From: Diphasiastrum complanatum
Taxonomy: Eukaryota > Streptophyta > Lycopodiopsida > Lycopodiales > Lycopodiaceae
Length of the DNA stretch: 64,000 nucleotides
Direction of reading: 5' to 3'
Assembly (NCBI GenBank): GCA_029204225.1
Contig: MU832255.1
Coordinates: forward strand, 16,740-80,739
Shown: piece by piece, positions 11,384 through 21,480 of the stretch
Numbering within the stretch: the stretch's first letter is position 1
Layout of the letters: every line of letters begins with the position of its first letter
Made by a program: the position numbers and the translations under genes
The notes under the pieces: model-generated
The model's database searches: none
What the model was told of the DNA's origin: nothing
The model's input: the letters and a program-made list of their open reading frames with translations, nothing else

Positions 11384-12234
11384 GTACCATGCAGATGGAA
11401 GATAGCAAAGCACAAGGCAAGATTGGTGATCAAAGGGTATGCACAAAGCAAAGGCATCGACTATGAGGAGACCTTTGCGCCGGTATGTAAGTGGAATACT
11501 CTACGTCTACTTGTTGCTTTAGCTTCACATTTTGGTTAGCTTTTGCATCAGATGGATGTGAAATCTGCTTTTCTGAATGGTAAGTTAGAAGAAGAGGTGT
11601 TCATGGATCAACTTGAAGGCTTTGTAGCGAAGGGACGGGAAAATAAAGTATGTCACTTGAAGAAAACAGAAATGCATTGGAAGACAGCTAAACGCATTTT
11701 GCGTTATGTAAAAGGCACTTCAGAGTATGGCTTGATTTACAGGAAGCATAAAGGTTTACCTGAGTTGTGTGGCTATGTGGATGCGGATTGGGGAGGTGAC
11801 TATGATGATCGTAGATCTACCACTGGGTATGTATTCCAATTTTGTGGTAGTTGTTTTTCCTGGTCTAGTAAGAAGCAAAGTACAATTGCTCTTTCCACCA
11901 CAGAGACAGAGTATAAGGCAATGTGTAGTGCAGCACATGAAGCTATATGGCAGAGACAAATCTTGGAAGAAGTTGGCATGAGGCAAAGAAATCCCACGAC
12001 TTTACATAGCGACAGTCAGAGTGGCATTCAGCTAGCAAAGAGTCCAGTGTTCCATGCAAGAACTAAACACATTAAGATTCAGTATCACTTTATATGTGAG
12101 AGGCTGCTGAGTTGTGAAATTCATGTTGTTTATTGTAGCACAGAAGAACAACTAGCTGATAGTTTCACTAAGCCACTTGTTGGAGAAAAGTTTGATAAGT
12201 CTAGATCAAAGCTTTCTGTACTTAAAGTTTGTTG
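11384..12234 (+). pseudogene. Copia-I RT remnant fused to RNase H
   Basis: After the frameshift the RT fingers continue ([26 protein letters not shown], shown in parts) to MDVKSAFLNGKLEEEVFMDQ. At about 11660 the sequence jumps directly to EMHWKTAKRILRYVKGT, which lies at the RT/RNase H border. So roughly 200 codons, including the RT palm with its YVDD box, are deleted. RNase H is well kept: GYVDADWGGDYDDRRSTTGY, STTETEYKA, LHSDSQSGIQLA and HARTKHIKIQYHF. The frame from 11543 to 12235 stays open across the deletion junction, so the deletion preserved phase. Confidence 0.92.
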
Positions 12235-12280
12235 ACTTTAAAGCTATGTATATGACTGTGTATAAAGTAGACTCTACTTT

Positions 12281-12289
12281 AAGAGAGAG
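12281..12289 (+). promoter_or_regulatory. Polypurine tract of Copia-I
   Basis: AAGAGAGAG lies immediately before the 3' LTR and would prime plus-strand synthesis. Confidence 0.8.
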
Positions 12290-12565
12290 AGTTAGAATTA
12301 AAGTAGAATCACTGTGCTACTGTACTGTGGGTCCTATAAGTGGATAAGGATCAGTTGGCCTCGCCACGAGACAAGTCGACGGGACACGCGTCCCACCAAC
12401 GACAACCTGGGTCATGCATGGGTTGCCTGAGTGAACAACTATATGTACAATATAATTTCGTTTTGAGAAAAACACAGTGGCTGTGTGAGCTTGTTGTGGA
12501 GAGTGTTTTCTGTCTGTGTTACTGTTTAGCATGATCTGTGTTCCTGTGCAAAGCAAATTCTAAGT
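12290..12565 (+). repeat. Copia-I 3' LTR
   Basis: This 276-bp copy of the LTR has the same AGTTAGAATT...AATTCTAAGT ends. Target duplicate GTTCC follows at 12566-12570. Confidence 0.95.
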
Positions 12566-12570
12566 GTTCC

Positions 12571-13160
12571 TTCACCCTCAATGGAATGAATTGAGTTGTC
12601 TCCAAGCTGCACAACTCTGGAATGGGTATATGACTTGTAGTCATGGAACCAGTCTTGATGGTGAGTCATGTGATGTGTTGCACCTGAGTCCAAATACCAG
12701 GAATCAACATCTTGTTGTTCTTTGACTTTGGTAAAAAATGCAGCTTCCTCTTCCTCTTCATGTTGAATCGAGTAACTGGTTGAGGCAGCATTTGCTTGTT
12801 GTTGGGACTGCATCTTCTTTTTATTGTTGTACTTGAGTGTTCTGTAGTATTTGATGAGATGACCAGTTCTCTTACAATATTTGCTGAACAGATTTTGCTT
12901 TGGTTGGAATGATGAAGAAGAATTCGAATTCAACCCTGAGCCAGAATTCGACCCAGAGTACAAATTCGACCCAGAGTCAAAATTCGACCTAGACTGCAAG
13001 TTTCTTTTTTTGTCAGGAGAATTTAACTTTGAAGATCTCTTGGATCTGAACTTCTAATTTTTGGTTGTGTATAGAGCATGGGAATCCGATCCTGAGCTTG
13101 AAGATGATGCATTCCTTCTGATCTTCTCTTGTTACAACATCGAAATGACTCTTGATAGCG
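12571..13160 (-). pseudogene. Copia-II gag C-terminus and protease
   Basis: Reading from 13160 leftward: a gag C-terminal segment (RVISML, then QEKIRRNASSSS), a Ser/Asn/Gly-rich spacer built from 18-bp repeats (12923-12995), a zinc knuckle with its first Cys changed (KYCKRTGHLIKYY), then the protease motif WYLDSGATHHMT and VQLGDNSIHSIEGEG. At GEGT the Copia-I insertion cuts the frame; the same protein resumes on the far side at 7235 with VMIEFWKGNV. The right end at about 13160 is cut by the second Copia-I-family insertion, so the gag N-terminus and 5' LTR are missing. The element is dead and older than both insertions in it. Confidence 0.9.
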
Positions 13161-13164
13161 TAAG

Positions 13165-13445
13165 AGTTAGAATTAAAGTAGAACTACAATGTTATTGTAT
13201 TACTGTACTGTGGTCCTATCAGTGGATAAGAACTAGTTGGCCTCGCCACGAGGTGAGTCGACGGGACACGCGTCCCGTCAATGGCAACTTGGGCCATGCA
13301 TGGGTTGCCATAGTGAAAAACTATATGTATAGTGTATTTTGGTTTTGAGAAATATAGTTGCTATGTGAGCTTGGAGTGGAGAGTGCTTTTTGTTCGTGTT
13401 ACTGTGTTGTTTGATCTGTAATCCTATTTGGAGCAAATTCTAAGT
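13165..13445 (+). repeat. Second Copia-I-family 5' LTR
   Basis: This 281-bp LTR starts AGTTAGAATT, ends AATTCTAAGT and aligns along its length with 12290-12565. It interrupts Copia-II gag and is followed by a mutated primer-binding site (TAGTATCAGAGC, 13446-13457). Confidence 0.92.
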
Positions 13446-13725
13446 TAGTATCAGAGCTGTACAGGGAGTGTACACACAGTACAATGTAGTCGTCGAAGCG
13501 AACTTTGGGAGAAGGTTTTTTCGAGAGTTCGGGGTCTACAGCTGGTAGAAAGTGAAAAGTGAACTGGTGCACAATTTCTAGCATACAGAGGCTTGCCAAG
13601 CTTAGAACTGTGGATGGATTTGGAGACAGGATTTGTCGGTTGAATCTAAAAAATCAAAAAAAACGGAATTCTGAAATTTCATAAAGAGGTTGCTTTGTGT
13701 TTATAGTTGGTGTGCATCATGGGTA
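13446..13725 (+). mobile_element. Leader fragment of second Copia-I-family element
   Basis: The sequence aligns with the Copia-I leader at 7493-7770 (CAGGGAGTGTACACA, GGAGACA..TTGTCGG blocks) and then loses similarity. The rest of the element is missing, so this is a truncated copy with no target duplicate to identify. Confidence 0.85.
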
Positions 13726-15891
13726 CATTGAAAGACAGCTCCTTATCTTTGTGATGCAGCAGTAGTATCCATAAAGTCTCAAAGAAATAGTTCTTGGCTC
13801 AACGATGGATGAGTTTGATAGTCCAGAGATTGAGCACACTAATGGATAAGTTACTGTGGACGTAGTGATGGTAACAACCCAACTCTCTATTCACTTATGG
13901 GACCAATGATCATTCTTCAATGTTTTGGAGCCAGATACTCGTTTCGTCACCTTCACACAAAGATGGACTTTTCATGCTTTCACACATAAACATTGCTCTC
14001 CTCGCCTATCTAAGGAGGGGTTTCTCACTCTCCTTCATCACATGATTTCCTCTTAATTACACACACAAAAGGATGAAACTTTGGCCTCACACCTCTTTTT
14101 TTTAATATATATATATATATATATAGGAATAACACCTTGAAACTGAGACCACGTCACTCTCTACACACAAACATCTCATAGAAGTTCTCAAATTATGATT
14201 AAATTTCTCATCTCACATATGATGAAAAAACAACGTTCACTTACATGCAAGGATCTTTTTTATGAGAAAGAGATAGTGAGCATTTATATACATAAAAAAG
14301 CAAGAGATCTCCATAACAACCTCTCGCAACATCACTTCCAAACCCATCTAAACACTCAATCCTAAAAACTCTCCACTCTAAAAATACTCTTCACTATCAA
14401 CCATCGAAAACTATTCCACTATCCCACTATTCGACGATGTTCCATTATTCGACTATTATGTCTTTGATACAAGGAGTGGACTCTCTTATATAGCCAACCC
14501 CCAAGGGTTGCCCTTCAACATGACATTTTGTCAATTGTCATGCATTTTGTACCTTCTTTGCCACATGTCCCTCCCCTATCAGGGTTCACCTATTTTAGTA
14601 GGTTCTCCAACTTGCTCCCCTCCTCCAAATAGGTGTTTTTTGGGTTTTGGAGCTCAACAACCTTGAAGTTTATATTTTCACGCTTCTCCAAGTTTGTCTT
14701 TTCGTTGCTTTCCCCAAGTGATTCTTTCCTTAGATTGCCTTTTGCCAAAATAGTATGTGCATAGGGCAAGGAACCTTTTTGCCTTATCCTTGTTAACCAA
14801 CCTAGTAGCTACTAGTCAACCCCTATGGGTGTAGCTGGCCCATCATTTTCCTTTGCTCGGTTTTTCAGATTGTCGGTTTCCTATGTTGACAGCTTTTCCA
14901 TACGTTCATACTGCTTGACCGTTGGTTTGTCTGTGCTTGAAATTATCTTGACCTTGCCGTTAGGATTTCCATGGTATTTTGAGCCTGTTATAATATTTTT
15001 GGTGACAAAATTTTCACTGTATGTTTCCTTTGCCGGTTCTTTATTTGAAACTGGCTTCTGCAACAGTCATGACTAGAGCTCTTCCGACAAACGGTTTTTC
15101 TGCAAATACACTAGGTAAATATATATTAGTAAAACAACTTTGTACATGGTGAAATTTTAGCACGGCTATGCCGACTATTTTTACAGCTGGCTAAAAAGCC
15201 GCAAAACATTTTTACATGCCATTTCTAAGGCCGTAAACTTTTTCTCTAGCCTCATTAAGGGTGGGCTGGGACCCATTTCTAAGTGGACCGGCACATTTTG
15301 CTCGGCTTTACATATATCAAATATTTTTTACGGTTCTTGATACCGTCACAAAACTACTATAACTTATCTAGCCACTTTAGGGGTAGGCTGGGACCCTTTA
15401 CCCGTATAAGCCCATGGCCCAATGAGCACACAAGTTGAGTTGTAAATAGAATAGTAGGCTTGGGCCTTTTTGTAACTAAAATAAAACTAGAGGCCACAAA
15501 GTCAAGTTTAGAACTTAGTGTTAAACTTTTTTGAGTTGGGTCCAATTTGGGACTCACATGAATCTTGTGATATCCAATGTACTTTTTTAGGACCCTTGAA
15601 TTAAGTTGGGTCCAAGATGAATGGATAAGATTAGTGTACATATTAGCCAATAGTATTTTGGGGCAAGGGCCTTCCCCATTTATAAAAAGACACCTCATGT
15701 ACTCTATTTTCATGCTTAATGAGAAGGAAAAAACCCTACCAAATTGGAGAGCCAAGCATCCTCATTTGCTAAGCACTCATGCTAATGCTTTTGTTGTGTG
15801 TTTCTATTGTTTCCATTTCTATGTTGTTGTTTTAATAGTTATGGTTTCTCTATTAGCATGCATCTTGAGATTTTGAGCTAATCTCCTTTTG
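13726..15891. other. Unassigned AT-rich stretch, possible old LTR near 15360-15880
   Basis: No supported gene. An (AT)n run sits at 14105-14125. The frame at 14825-15076 and its antisense resemble nothing known. From 15360 to 15880 a TATA-like TTATAAAAAGACACC, a short-transcript-like leader and C/T-rich sequence resemble a plant LTR promoter/R region, perhaps gypsy, but no partner LTR is present. GGGTGGGCTGGGACCC near 15270 and GGGTAGGCTGGGACCC near 15380 form a short direct repeat about 110 bp apart. Confidence 0.35.
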
Positions 15892-16543
15892 AGTACAAAA
15901 AGGACCAAGAGTGGATCCTAATCTGATCCTCAAGAGAGATTGGTTGTCAGATTACTTGATCTATCAATCTACTTGAGATTAAGATCAATCTAGATCAATT
16001 CTAGACACAAAATCCTAACAAGAACAATCATTAATTAGAGGTAGGTGTATTTTCTGGTTTTCCACGTGTGAAACCCTGTCTGAGTATGGACTCCAACCTG
16101 AGAATCAAGTACACATTGATAGCACCTCAAAACTATCAAAACAAATGTAGACAAATGGAGAGAATCACTCAAAATTGCTTCCAAAACCAAGATTGGTGTC
16201 TCACAATGATTATGGCCAAATGTGGCTCTATATATACAATAAGTGGGAGCGCGTGGTACTGATCATCCCTCTGATCCCACATGTGTGAAGGTGCTTTGTC
16301 ATATGATGATTCATCATGCAAAACTGACACTTTGAGCACTTTTGGTCCATTTTCCTTCTATATGGAGATCTACTTGGAAATCTTCTAGAAGTCAAAATTC
16401 GCCTACTTCAGCTTATTCCACACATGTGAGCTGTCCTATACACATGTGATATGACACCTAACCAAAGGATGTGGCTCATGCAATCAATAGATTGATGCCA
16501 TGTGTCATATGTCTAGAAAACTAGTTTTTGGCCTTTTTAGCCA
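15892..16543 (-). repeat. Copia-VI 3' LTR
   Basis: Direct repeat of 17302-17980, with canonical terminus TGGCTAAAAAGGCC on the minus strand at 16543. The opposite end is truncated at GTACAAAAAGG. Confidence 0.92.
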
Positions 16544-16545
16544 TC

Positions 16546-16698
16546 AACTCCTCCTTGAGGTTCTACTTCCACCTCAATTACTATGTCATAAAGATCATAA
16601 AGTACAAGCAAAGACTCCATTCGAACTACCCAAGTAGCATAATTAGTGGATGTAAGTCTTTCACTAGCTTCAAGCAAAAAACCACCCATTGATGCCAT
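16546..16698 (-). pseudogene. Copia-VI gag N-terminal stub
   Basis: From the ATG at 16698 the frame gives MASMGGFLLEASERLTSTNY, then ATWVVRMESLLVLYDLYDIV, the DUF4219-like opening of copia gag. It closely resembles Copia-IV gag (MSSMGSSLLEPSERLTTSNY). After about 50 codons it ends at GGAGGAG and the 3' LTR begins. The stop codon is reached only a few bases inside the LTR. No zinc knuckle or polymerase remains. Either a single large deletion or a compact non-autonomous derivative would give this structure. Confidence 0.85.
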
Positions 16699-17288
16699 TT
16701 TTGAATGTGAAAAAGCACTAGAAACTCTTATGGTTTCTCTAAGAGATTTGAACCTAAAGTCTTTTAGCAAATTAGAAAGCTTATAGACTCAATCCTATCA
16801 CTCATGAACCAATCTAGAATGATGGAAATTTAGATTCTAGTCTCAAACTTGCAAAATCACTCCTTAATCTATGATTTTTAGCAATCTCTCTCTTCAACCT
16901 CAACATACACTCAAAAAATTAGAGAAGATCAATTAGTGCACCTAATTCAAGCTTCAATTTTAATTTTTTGACTGATCTAATCCAAGAACTAATCAAGGGA
17001 TTAGATTCACTATAGAAAATGCTTGATTTTGCACCAAAAATTCACTCAAATTGGGTATGTGAGTCAAATTCTACAGATTTTTGAAATTTCTTAGTCAAAA
17101 TCGGAGCTGTATAGCCTCACACGTGTGAAAAGTGTTTCTACAGCCCACAACAAGATCTGGACCAAAATTTTTGAGGATAGCTATCAAATCCAACTCGCTA
17201 CACAAAATTTGACTAGTTTCCAAAAAATTGCTAATTTTGGCTTTGATTTGGATTAACCCTATCAATTTCAACAAAACCTCTTGTACTA

Positions 17289-17301
17289 GGCTCTGATACC
17301 A
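17289..17301 (-). promoter_or_regulatory. Primer-binding site of Copia-VI
   Basis: The minus strand reads TGGTATCAGAGCC directly after the right-hand LTR, matching the tRNA-iMet primer end. Confidence 0.93.
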
Positions 17302-17980
17302 TGTGCAAAAAGTACAAAAAGGACCAAGAGTGGATCCTAATCTGATCCTCAAGAGAGATTGGTTGTCAGATTACTTGATCTATCAATCTACTTGAGATTA
17401 AGATCAATCTAGATCAATTCTAGAAACAAAATCCTAACAAGAACAATCATTAATTGAAGGTAGGTGTACTTACTGGTTTTCCACGTGTGAAACCCTGTCT
17501 GAGTACGGACTCCAACCTGAAAATCAAGTACACATTGATAGCACCTCAAAACAATCAAAACAAATGTAGACAAATGGAGAGAATCACTCAAAATTGCCTC
17601 CAAAACCAAGATTGGTGTCTCACAATGATTATGGCCAAATGTGGCTCTATATATACAATAAGTGAGAGCTCATGGTACTGATCATCCCTCTGATCTCACA
17701 TGTGTGAAGGTGCTTTGTCATATGATGATTCATCATGCAAAACTGACACTTGGACAAAACCTTCTATTTTGAGCACTTTTGGTCCATTTTTCTTCTATAT
17801 GGAGATCGACTTGGAAATTTTCTAGAAGTCAAAATTTGCCTACTTCAGCTTATTTCACACATGTGAGCTATCCTCTACACATGGGATATGACACCTTACC
17901 AAAGGATGTGGCTCATGCAATCAATAGATTGATGCCATGTGTCATATGTCTAGAAAACTAGTTTTTGGCCTTTTTAGCCA
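17302..17980 (-). repeat. Copia-VI 5' LTR
   Basis: A 679-bp LTR with plus-strand ends TGTGCAAAAAG and TTTTTAGCCA, thus canonical TG...CA. A TATA-like run (CTATATATACAA) lies at about 17646-17657. Confidence 0.92.
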
Positions 17981-18174
17981 CTAGAACTTGAATTAAATCA
18001 TATGTACAACATATATGATTATGGTACATGACAAGTACACTATTTTCACACGTGGGAACAGGCTCCAAACATGTGTAATCATCCTATATACAAGATTTTT
18101 GGCCTCTACCAAGCTTATTTTTGCATTTTTCACAAGCCATTCCGCTGACAATTGTCTGTAATTGCACTCTAGGG

Positions 18175-18179
18175 CACAC
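18175..18179 (+). repeat. Target-site duplication CACAC, left side of Copia-III
   Basis: CACAC precedes the 5' LTR and recurs at 24960-24964 directly after the 3' LTR. Confidence 0.88.
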
Positions 18180-18950
18180 TGTTGGAAAAGGTGAACTCTT
18201 GCAACCATTCCCTGGCATTTCTCAAGAGCGAAGTGCCTGACGCTGAAGTCAAAATCCCTCACGTTTGCCCCTGCGACCAGACCCTGAAGTGTCCAAACTC
18301 GACCTAATTGAAGTTCCAGACAGACCCGAAGTAAAAATGCCACTAAGTCTAAAATGACTTAGAGTATGTTTTAGCCTACCTTCTGGATTTTCGCATTTTC
18401 TCAAAAAATACGACACTTAGTCCAAATGACTAAGAACACACTTTCAGTTGACCTTCGGTAGTTTCACCATCTTTTAAAATGCAACAGTTCATGCTTCACA
18501 CTCCTTCACTAGATGAAACTTGGACATGGAGATATAAGGCAATTGATGAAAATGACAGCCAACCGTAATCAATTGGAATTAGCTTAATGCACTTCTTTTA
18601 ATTAATGTAGTTTGTATTGATCCTGTCTCACGATTCCTATATACATGATCAACACAGATAGACTAAGAAGAGATGAATCAAGCAGAACAAGTGTTATGCA
18701 TGAAAGTGTACCAACTAGCAGAGCATAGCAATTTTGTAAGAGGAGCGTCAGGCCACCAACATGTGAGATACTGAAAGACTCACTCAAAAACAAAACAAAA
18801 TACAAAGGCTTCTAGTTCTATCCGTCTCTGATTGTCCTGCTACACTTGTTTGATTGACTGTTGCAAGGTCTCTGATCTGTAGTCTAGTGTCTAGGTCCTG
18901 CAAACTCCACATAAACAAAACAATAGAGCTTTTCAAATTTACAATCTACA
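18180..18950 (+). repeat. Copia-III 5' LTR
   Basis: Begins TGTTGGAAAAGGTGAACTC and ends TTACAATCTACA. It aligns with 24207-24959, with scattered substitutions and small gaps. Confidence 0.95.
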
Positions 18951-18962
18951 TGGTATCAGAAC
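18951..18962 (+). promoter_or_regulatory. Primer-binding site of Copia-III
   Basis: TGGTATCAGAAC follows the LTR directly. It has one change from the usual TGGTATCAGAGC. Confidence 0.88.
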
Positions 18963-18982
18963 AGGTTTTTTAGATGCACAAT

Positions 18983-19840
18983 ATGGCTACAACGATTCAA
19001 ACCAGGATTACAATCAACCTTGATGGCGCGAACTATCGAGGTGGAAGTTCAAAATCAAAACACTCTTGAAGGGTGAAGGGATCTGTGGTTAGTGACCGAT
19101 CTCACAGAAGAACAGCCTCCAGAAGGAGACCCAAGAAGAGCTGAATGGATTAGAAGGGATGAACGCACAATGGCTATCATTGTTTCATCCATAAACGAAG
19201 AAATCCTCATGTAGACTGAAGACTGTGAATGCAGCCATGAAGCATAGAAAAAGCTTAAGTAGAAGTATGAGGTGAGGACTGCTGCATCAATGATGCACCT
19301 TCACAATCAACTACAAGGCATGCGATGAGATGGAATCATGCTGGATCAGCACATTGAGAGAATCAGAATGATCTTACTCAACTTTCTGCATTTGGACAGG
19401 AGCACCAGGTCCCAGCACCATAGCAACTGATGTAATTCATGAAGTCCCTACCTACATCTTATCAGCCACTGAGAATGCTCATCCTGAGCTTGCCAGAGAT
19501 GACGTTCGAATGAGCTGTCAGTCTTGTCGCTAATGAGAGACTGATGAGGGATGAAGGAGAAGGTAGCAATGGCTAATATAAGGCCCGTTTCAATAAAGGA
19601 AAGAAGAAATACAAAAACAAGCCAAGATTCGACAAGACTCAGTCGAAGTCTTCGACAAGAGGCAGTAACAACAACAAGAAGACTTCTTTCTGTGATCACT
19701 GCCACAAGCTGGGACACACAGCCGATAGATGCTGGTTCAATCGAACAATACCTTGCATGCACCGCAAGAAGAAGGGGCATATGAGTGCAGATTCAACCCA
19801 AAAGAAAAGAACAAGGTTGAAAAGGCCCATGTTGCAGAAT
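18983..19840 (+). pseudogene. Copia-III gag
   Basis: The ATG at 18983 opens MATTIQTRITINLDGANYR, then KFKIKTLLKGEGI and VTDLTEEQPPEGDPRRAEW, the usual gag N-terminal region. Stops and frameshifts are many (for example after EEILM and in CSHEA). A CCHC knuckle CDHCHKLGHTADRC is at 19691-19732, and a second, degraded one (IPCMHRKKKGHM) follows, so the family seems to have carried two knuckles. The sequence is nearly superimposable on the gag piece of Copia-V at 36129-36508, which is less damaged in this region. Confidence 0.9.
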
Positions 19841-19849
19841 TGTCAAAGG

Positions 19850-20170
19850 ATGCAGACAGGAGTGATAAAACCTTCACAGTATTTGATGAGGCTTCAACAA
19901 ACTATGCGCAACACGACTACCATGTAGTAATCGACTCAGGAGCAACTTCACACATCACTTGTAGTAGAAACGTCTTGATCAACTACAGAGTACGACAATA
20001 CAAGAGCAGTGATACTAGGCGATGGAAGCCAACACGACGTCGAATGCATCGGGACTCTATAGCTACACACACTGTTAGGACAAGCAGAGCTGTCAGGAGC
20101 CCTGTATGTGCCCACACTAAGAAGAGACTTGCTCTCCATATCGAAGATGACAAATCTCGGAGTATGAGTT
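19850..20170 (+). pseudogene. Copia-III protease region
   Basis: The aspartic protease active site is visible as VVIDSGATSHIT with its Asp codon at 19933-19935, preceded by a short acidic spacer. Downstream the expected flap region is disturbed by a frameshift near 20000: the frame turns into Arg-rich sequence, so the domain is inactive. It would have cut the gag-pol precursor. It leads to a pre-integrase segment starting near 20180. Confidence 0.85.
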
Positions 20171-20179
20171 CTGTTTGAT

Positions 20180-21480
20180 GGCAACACATGCTGTATGATC
20201 GAGCAAAAATCAAACAAGTTGATGACTATTGGGGCCAAAGGTAACCTGTCTCAGGCTAAAATTATCAGCACTTATAATAGCATTTTGAATGCATCAGAGA
20301 ACGAAGATCATCTCTGGTATAGAAGAATGTATCATATGAACATGAGAAGTCTGCACGACATGAGCAAGAAGGAGATTGTCACAGGTCTGATTGAGCTCCA
20401 TTTGTACATGAGGGAAGAAGAGCCAAAGAAGTCCTTGAGCTTGTCCACTCAGATGTCTGTGGACCGATGAAAATCGACTCACTCTCAGGATCGAGGTACT
20501 TCCTGACATTCATCGATGATTACAGCCGAATGACAACGATCTACTATCTAAAGAAAAGTTCAAAAGTGTTCGAATCTTTCAAGAAGTTCTTGGCATTCGC
20601 AGAGAGACACACCTCCAAAAGGGTGTAGAATATCAGGTCTGACAATGGAGGTGAGTATACAAGCAAGGAGTTCTCAAACTTCTGCCAAGAACAAGAAATT
20701 GAGCACCAATTCACTCCTGCATACACACCACAATACAATGGTGTAGCCGAAAGAAGAAACATGACGCTTGTCGAAGGATCCAAATGCATGATGGCACAAG
20801 CTCAGTTGCCAAGTCAATTTTGGGCAGAGGCAATTGCTGCTGTTGTACACTTGACGAACAGATCGATAGCGACAGCCCTAGAAGACAAGACATCATATGA
20901 AATGTGGACAGGTCATAAGCCCGATCTGTCACATGTTCAAATGTGCAGCATACATGCACATACTAAGAGAAAAAAGAAGCAAGCTCGACGAAAAGTTGGT
21001 GCAAACAATCATGGTTGTATATATTCAAACGGCTCACAAGTCTACAGATTCCAACAACCCAACCTCAAAGGTGGTGGTAACAAGTAGAGATATGAAGTTC
21101 GACGAATCAACTTTTCCTAGATTGAAGGAAACAAAAGGCCATGAGATCTTCACACTACTGCCAATTGAACAGGAAAATCGAAATCAGACATCGATAGAGA
21201 ATGTCAAACCACAGACTCCAAAGCAGCAAGCTGAAGATCAATCAGACGAAAAAGTTGAAGAACAAACAAAACAATAGCAACAAGTCGGACCAAGAAGGTC
21301 GATGAGAACAAGAAGACCTCCAGACCGGTACATCGACAATCTTCAGTGGAGTGAAGATGCAGATGTCGAATATTGCAGCTTCGCTGAAGAATCGACAACA
21401 TATGAAGAAGCTATCCAGAGTCCAGAGGGAGAATTGATGCGAAAAAGTGCACTCAAAAAATGCAAATTCCAGCTAGAACT
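20180..21480 (+). pseudogene. Copia-III pre-integrase and integrase
   Basis: Pre-integrase is seen as HLWYRRMYHMNMRSL (20310-20356). Integrase core follows as VHSDVCGPMKID, YFLTFIDDYSRM, NIRSDNGGEYTSKEF and GVAERRNMTLVEGSKCM, so all three catalytic acidic residues are still readable, but a TAG at about 20624 precedes NIRSD and frameshifts occur before 20440 and after 20940. The tail includes SQFWAEAIAAVVHLTNRS and SYEMWTGHKPDLSHVQM. A linker (RTRRPPDRYIDN, EEAIQSPEG) ends where the foreign block begins at about 21430. Confidence 0.9.

Larger units (their letters stand above)
7241..12565 (+). mobile_element. Copia-I, nested Ty1/copia LTR retrotransposon (5325 bp)
   Basis: Two direct LTRs (7241-7492 and 12290-12565), a tRNA-iMet primer-binding site at 7493, a purine tract at 12281 and flanking GTTCC define a complete insertion into the minus-strand element Copia-II. 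Internal order is gag, pre-integrase, integrase, start of RT, RNase H, which is copia order. It cannot act by itself. Gag has stop codons, the protease active site is missing, and the RT palm with YVDD is deleted. The LTRs differ by roughly 5% plus one 24-bp gap, so the insertion is not recent. The LTR ends read AG...GT rather than TG...CA. Confidence 0.95.
15892..17980 (-). mobile_element. Copia-VI, internally deleted LTR element
   Basis: Two direct LTRs (15892-16543 and 17302-17980) enclose only 758 bp. Read on the minus strand, the order is 5' LTR (17980-17302), primer-binding site (17301-17289), leader, about 50 codons of gag, a purine run and 3' LTR. Almost all of gag and pol is absent, so it would depend on a relative for its proteins. 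The gag start is akin to that of Copia-IV. The left LTR has lost its last 10 bp or so and a 19-bp block. No target duplication was found. Confidence 0.9.

Noticed and set aside
17981-18179. Left flank of Copia-III as continuation of the RT/RNase H fragment at 25120
   Set aside because: The flanks share the CACAC duplicate, but I see no coding sequence on the left side that would continue into the fragment.
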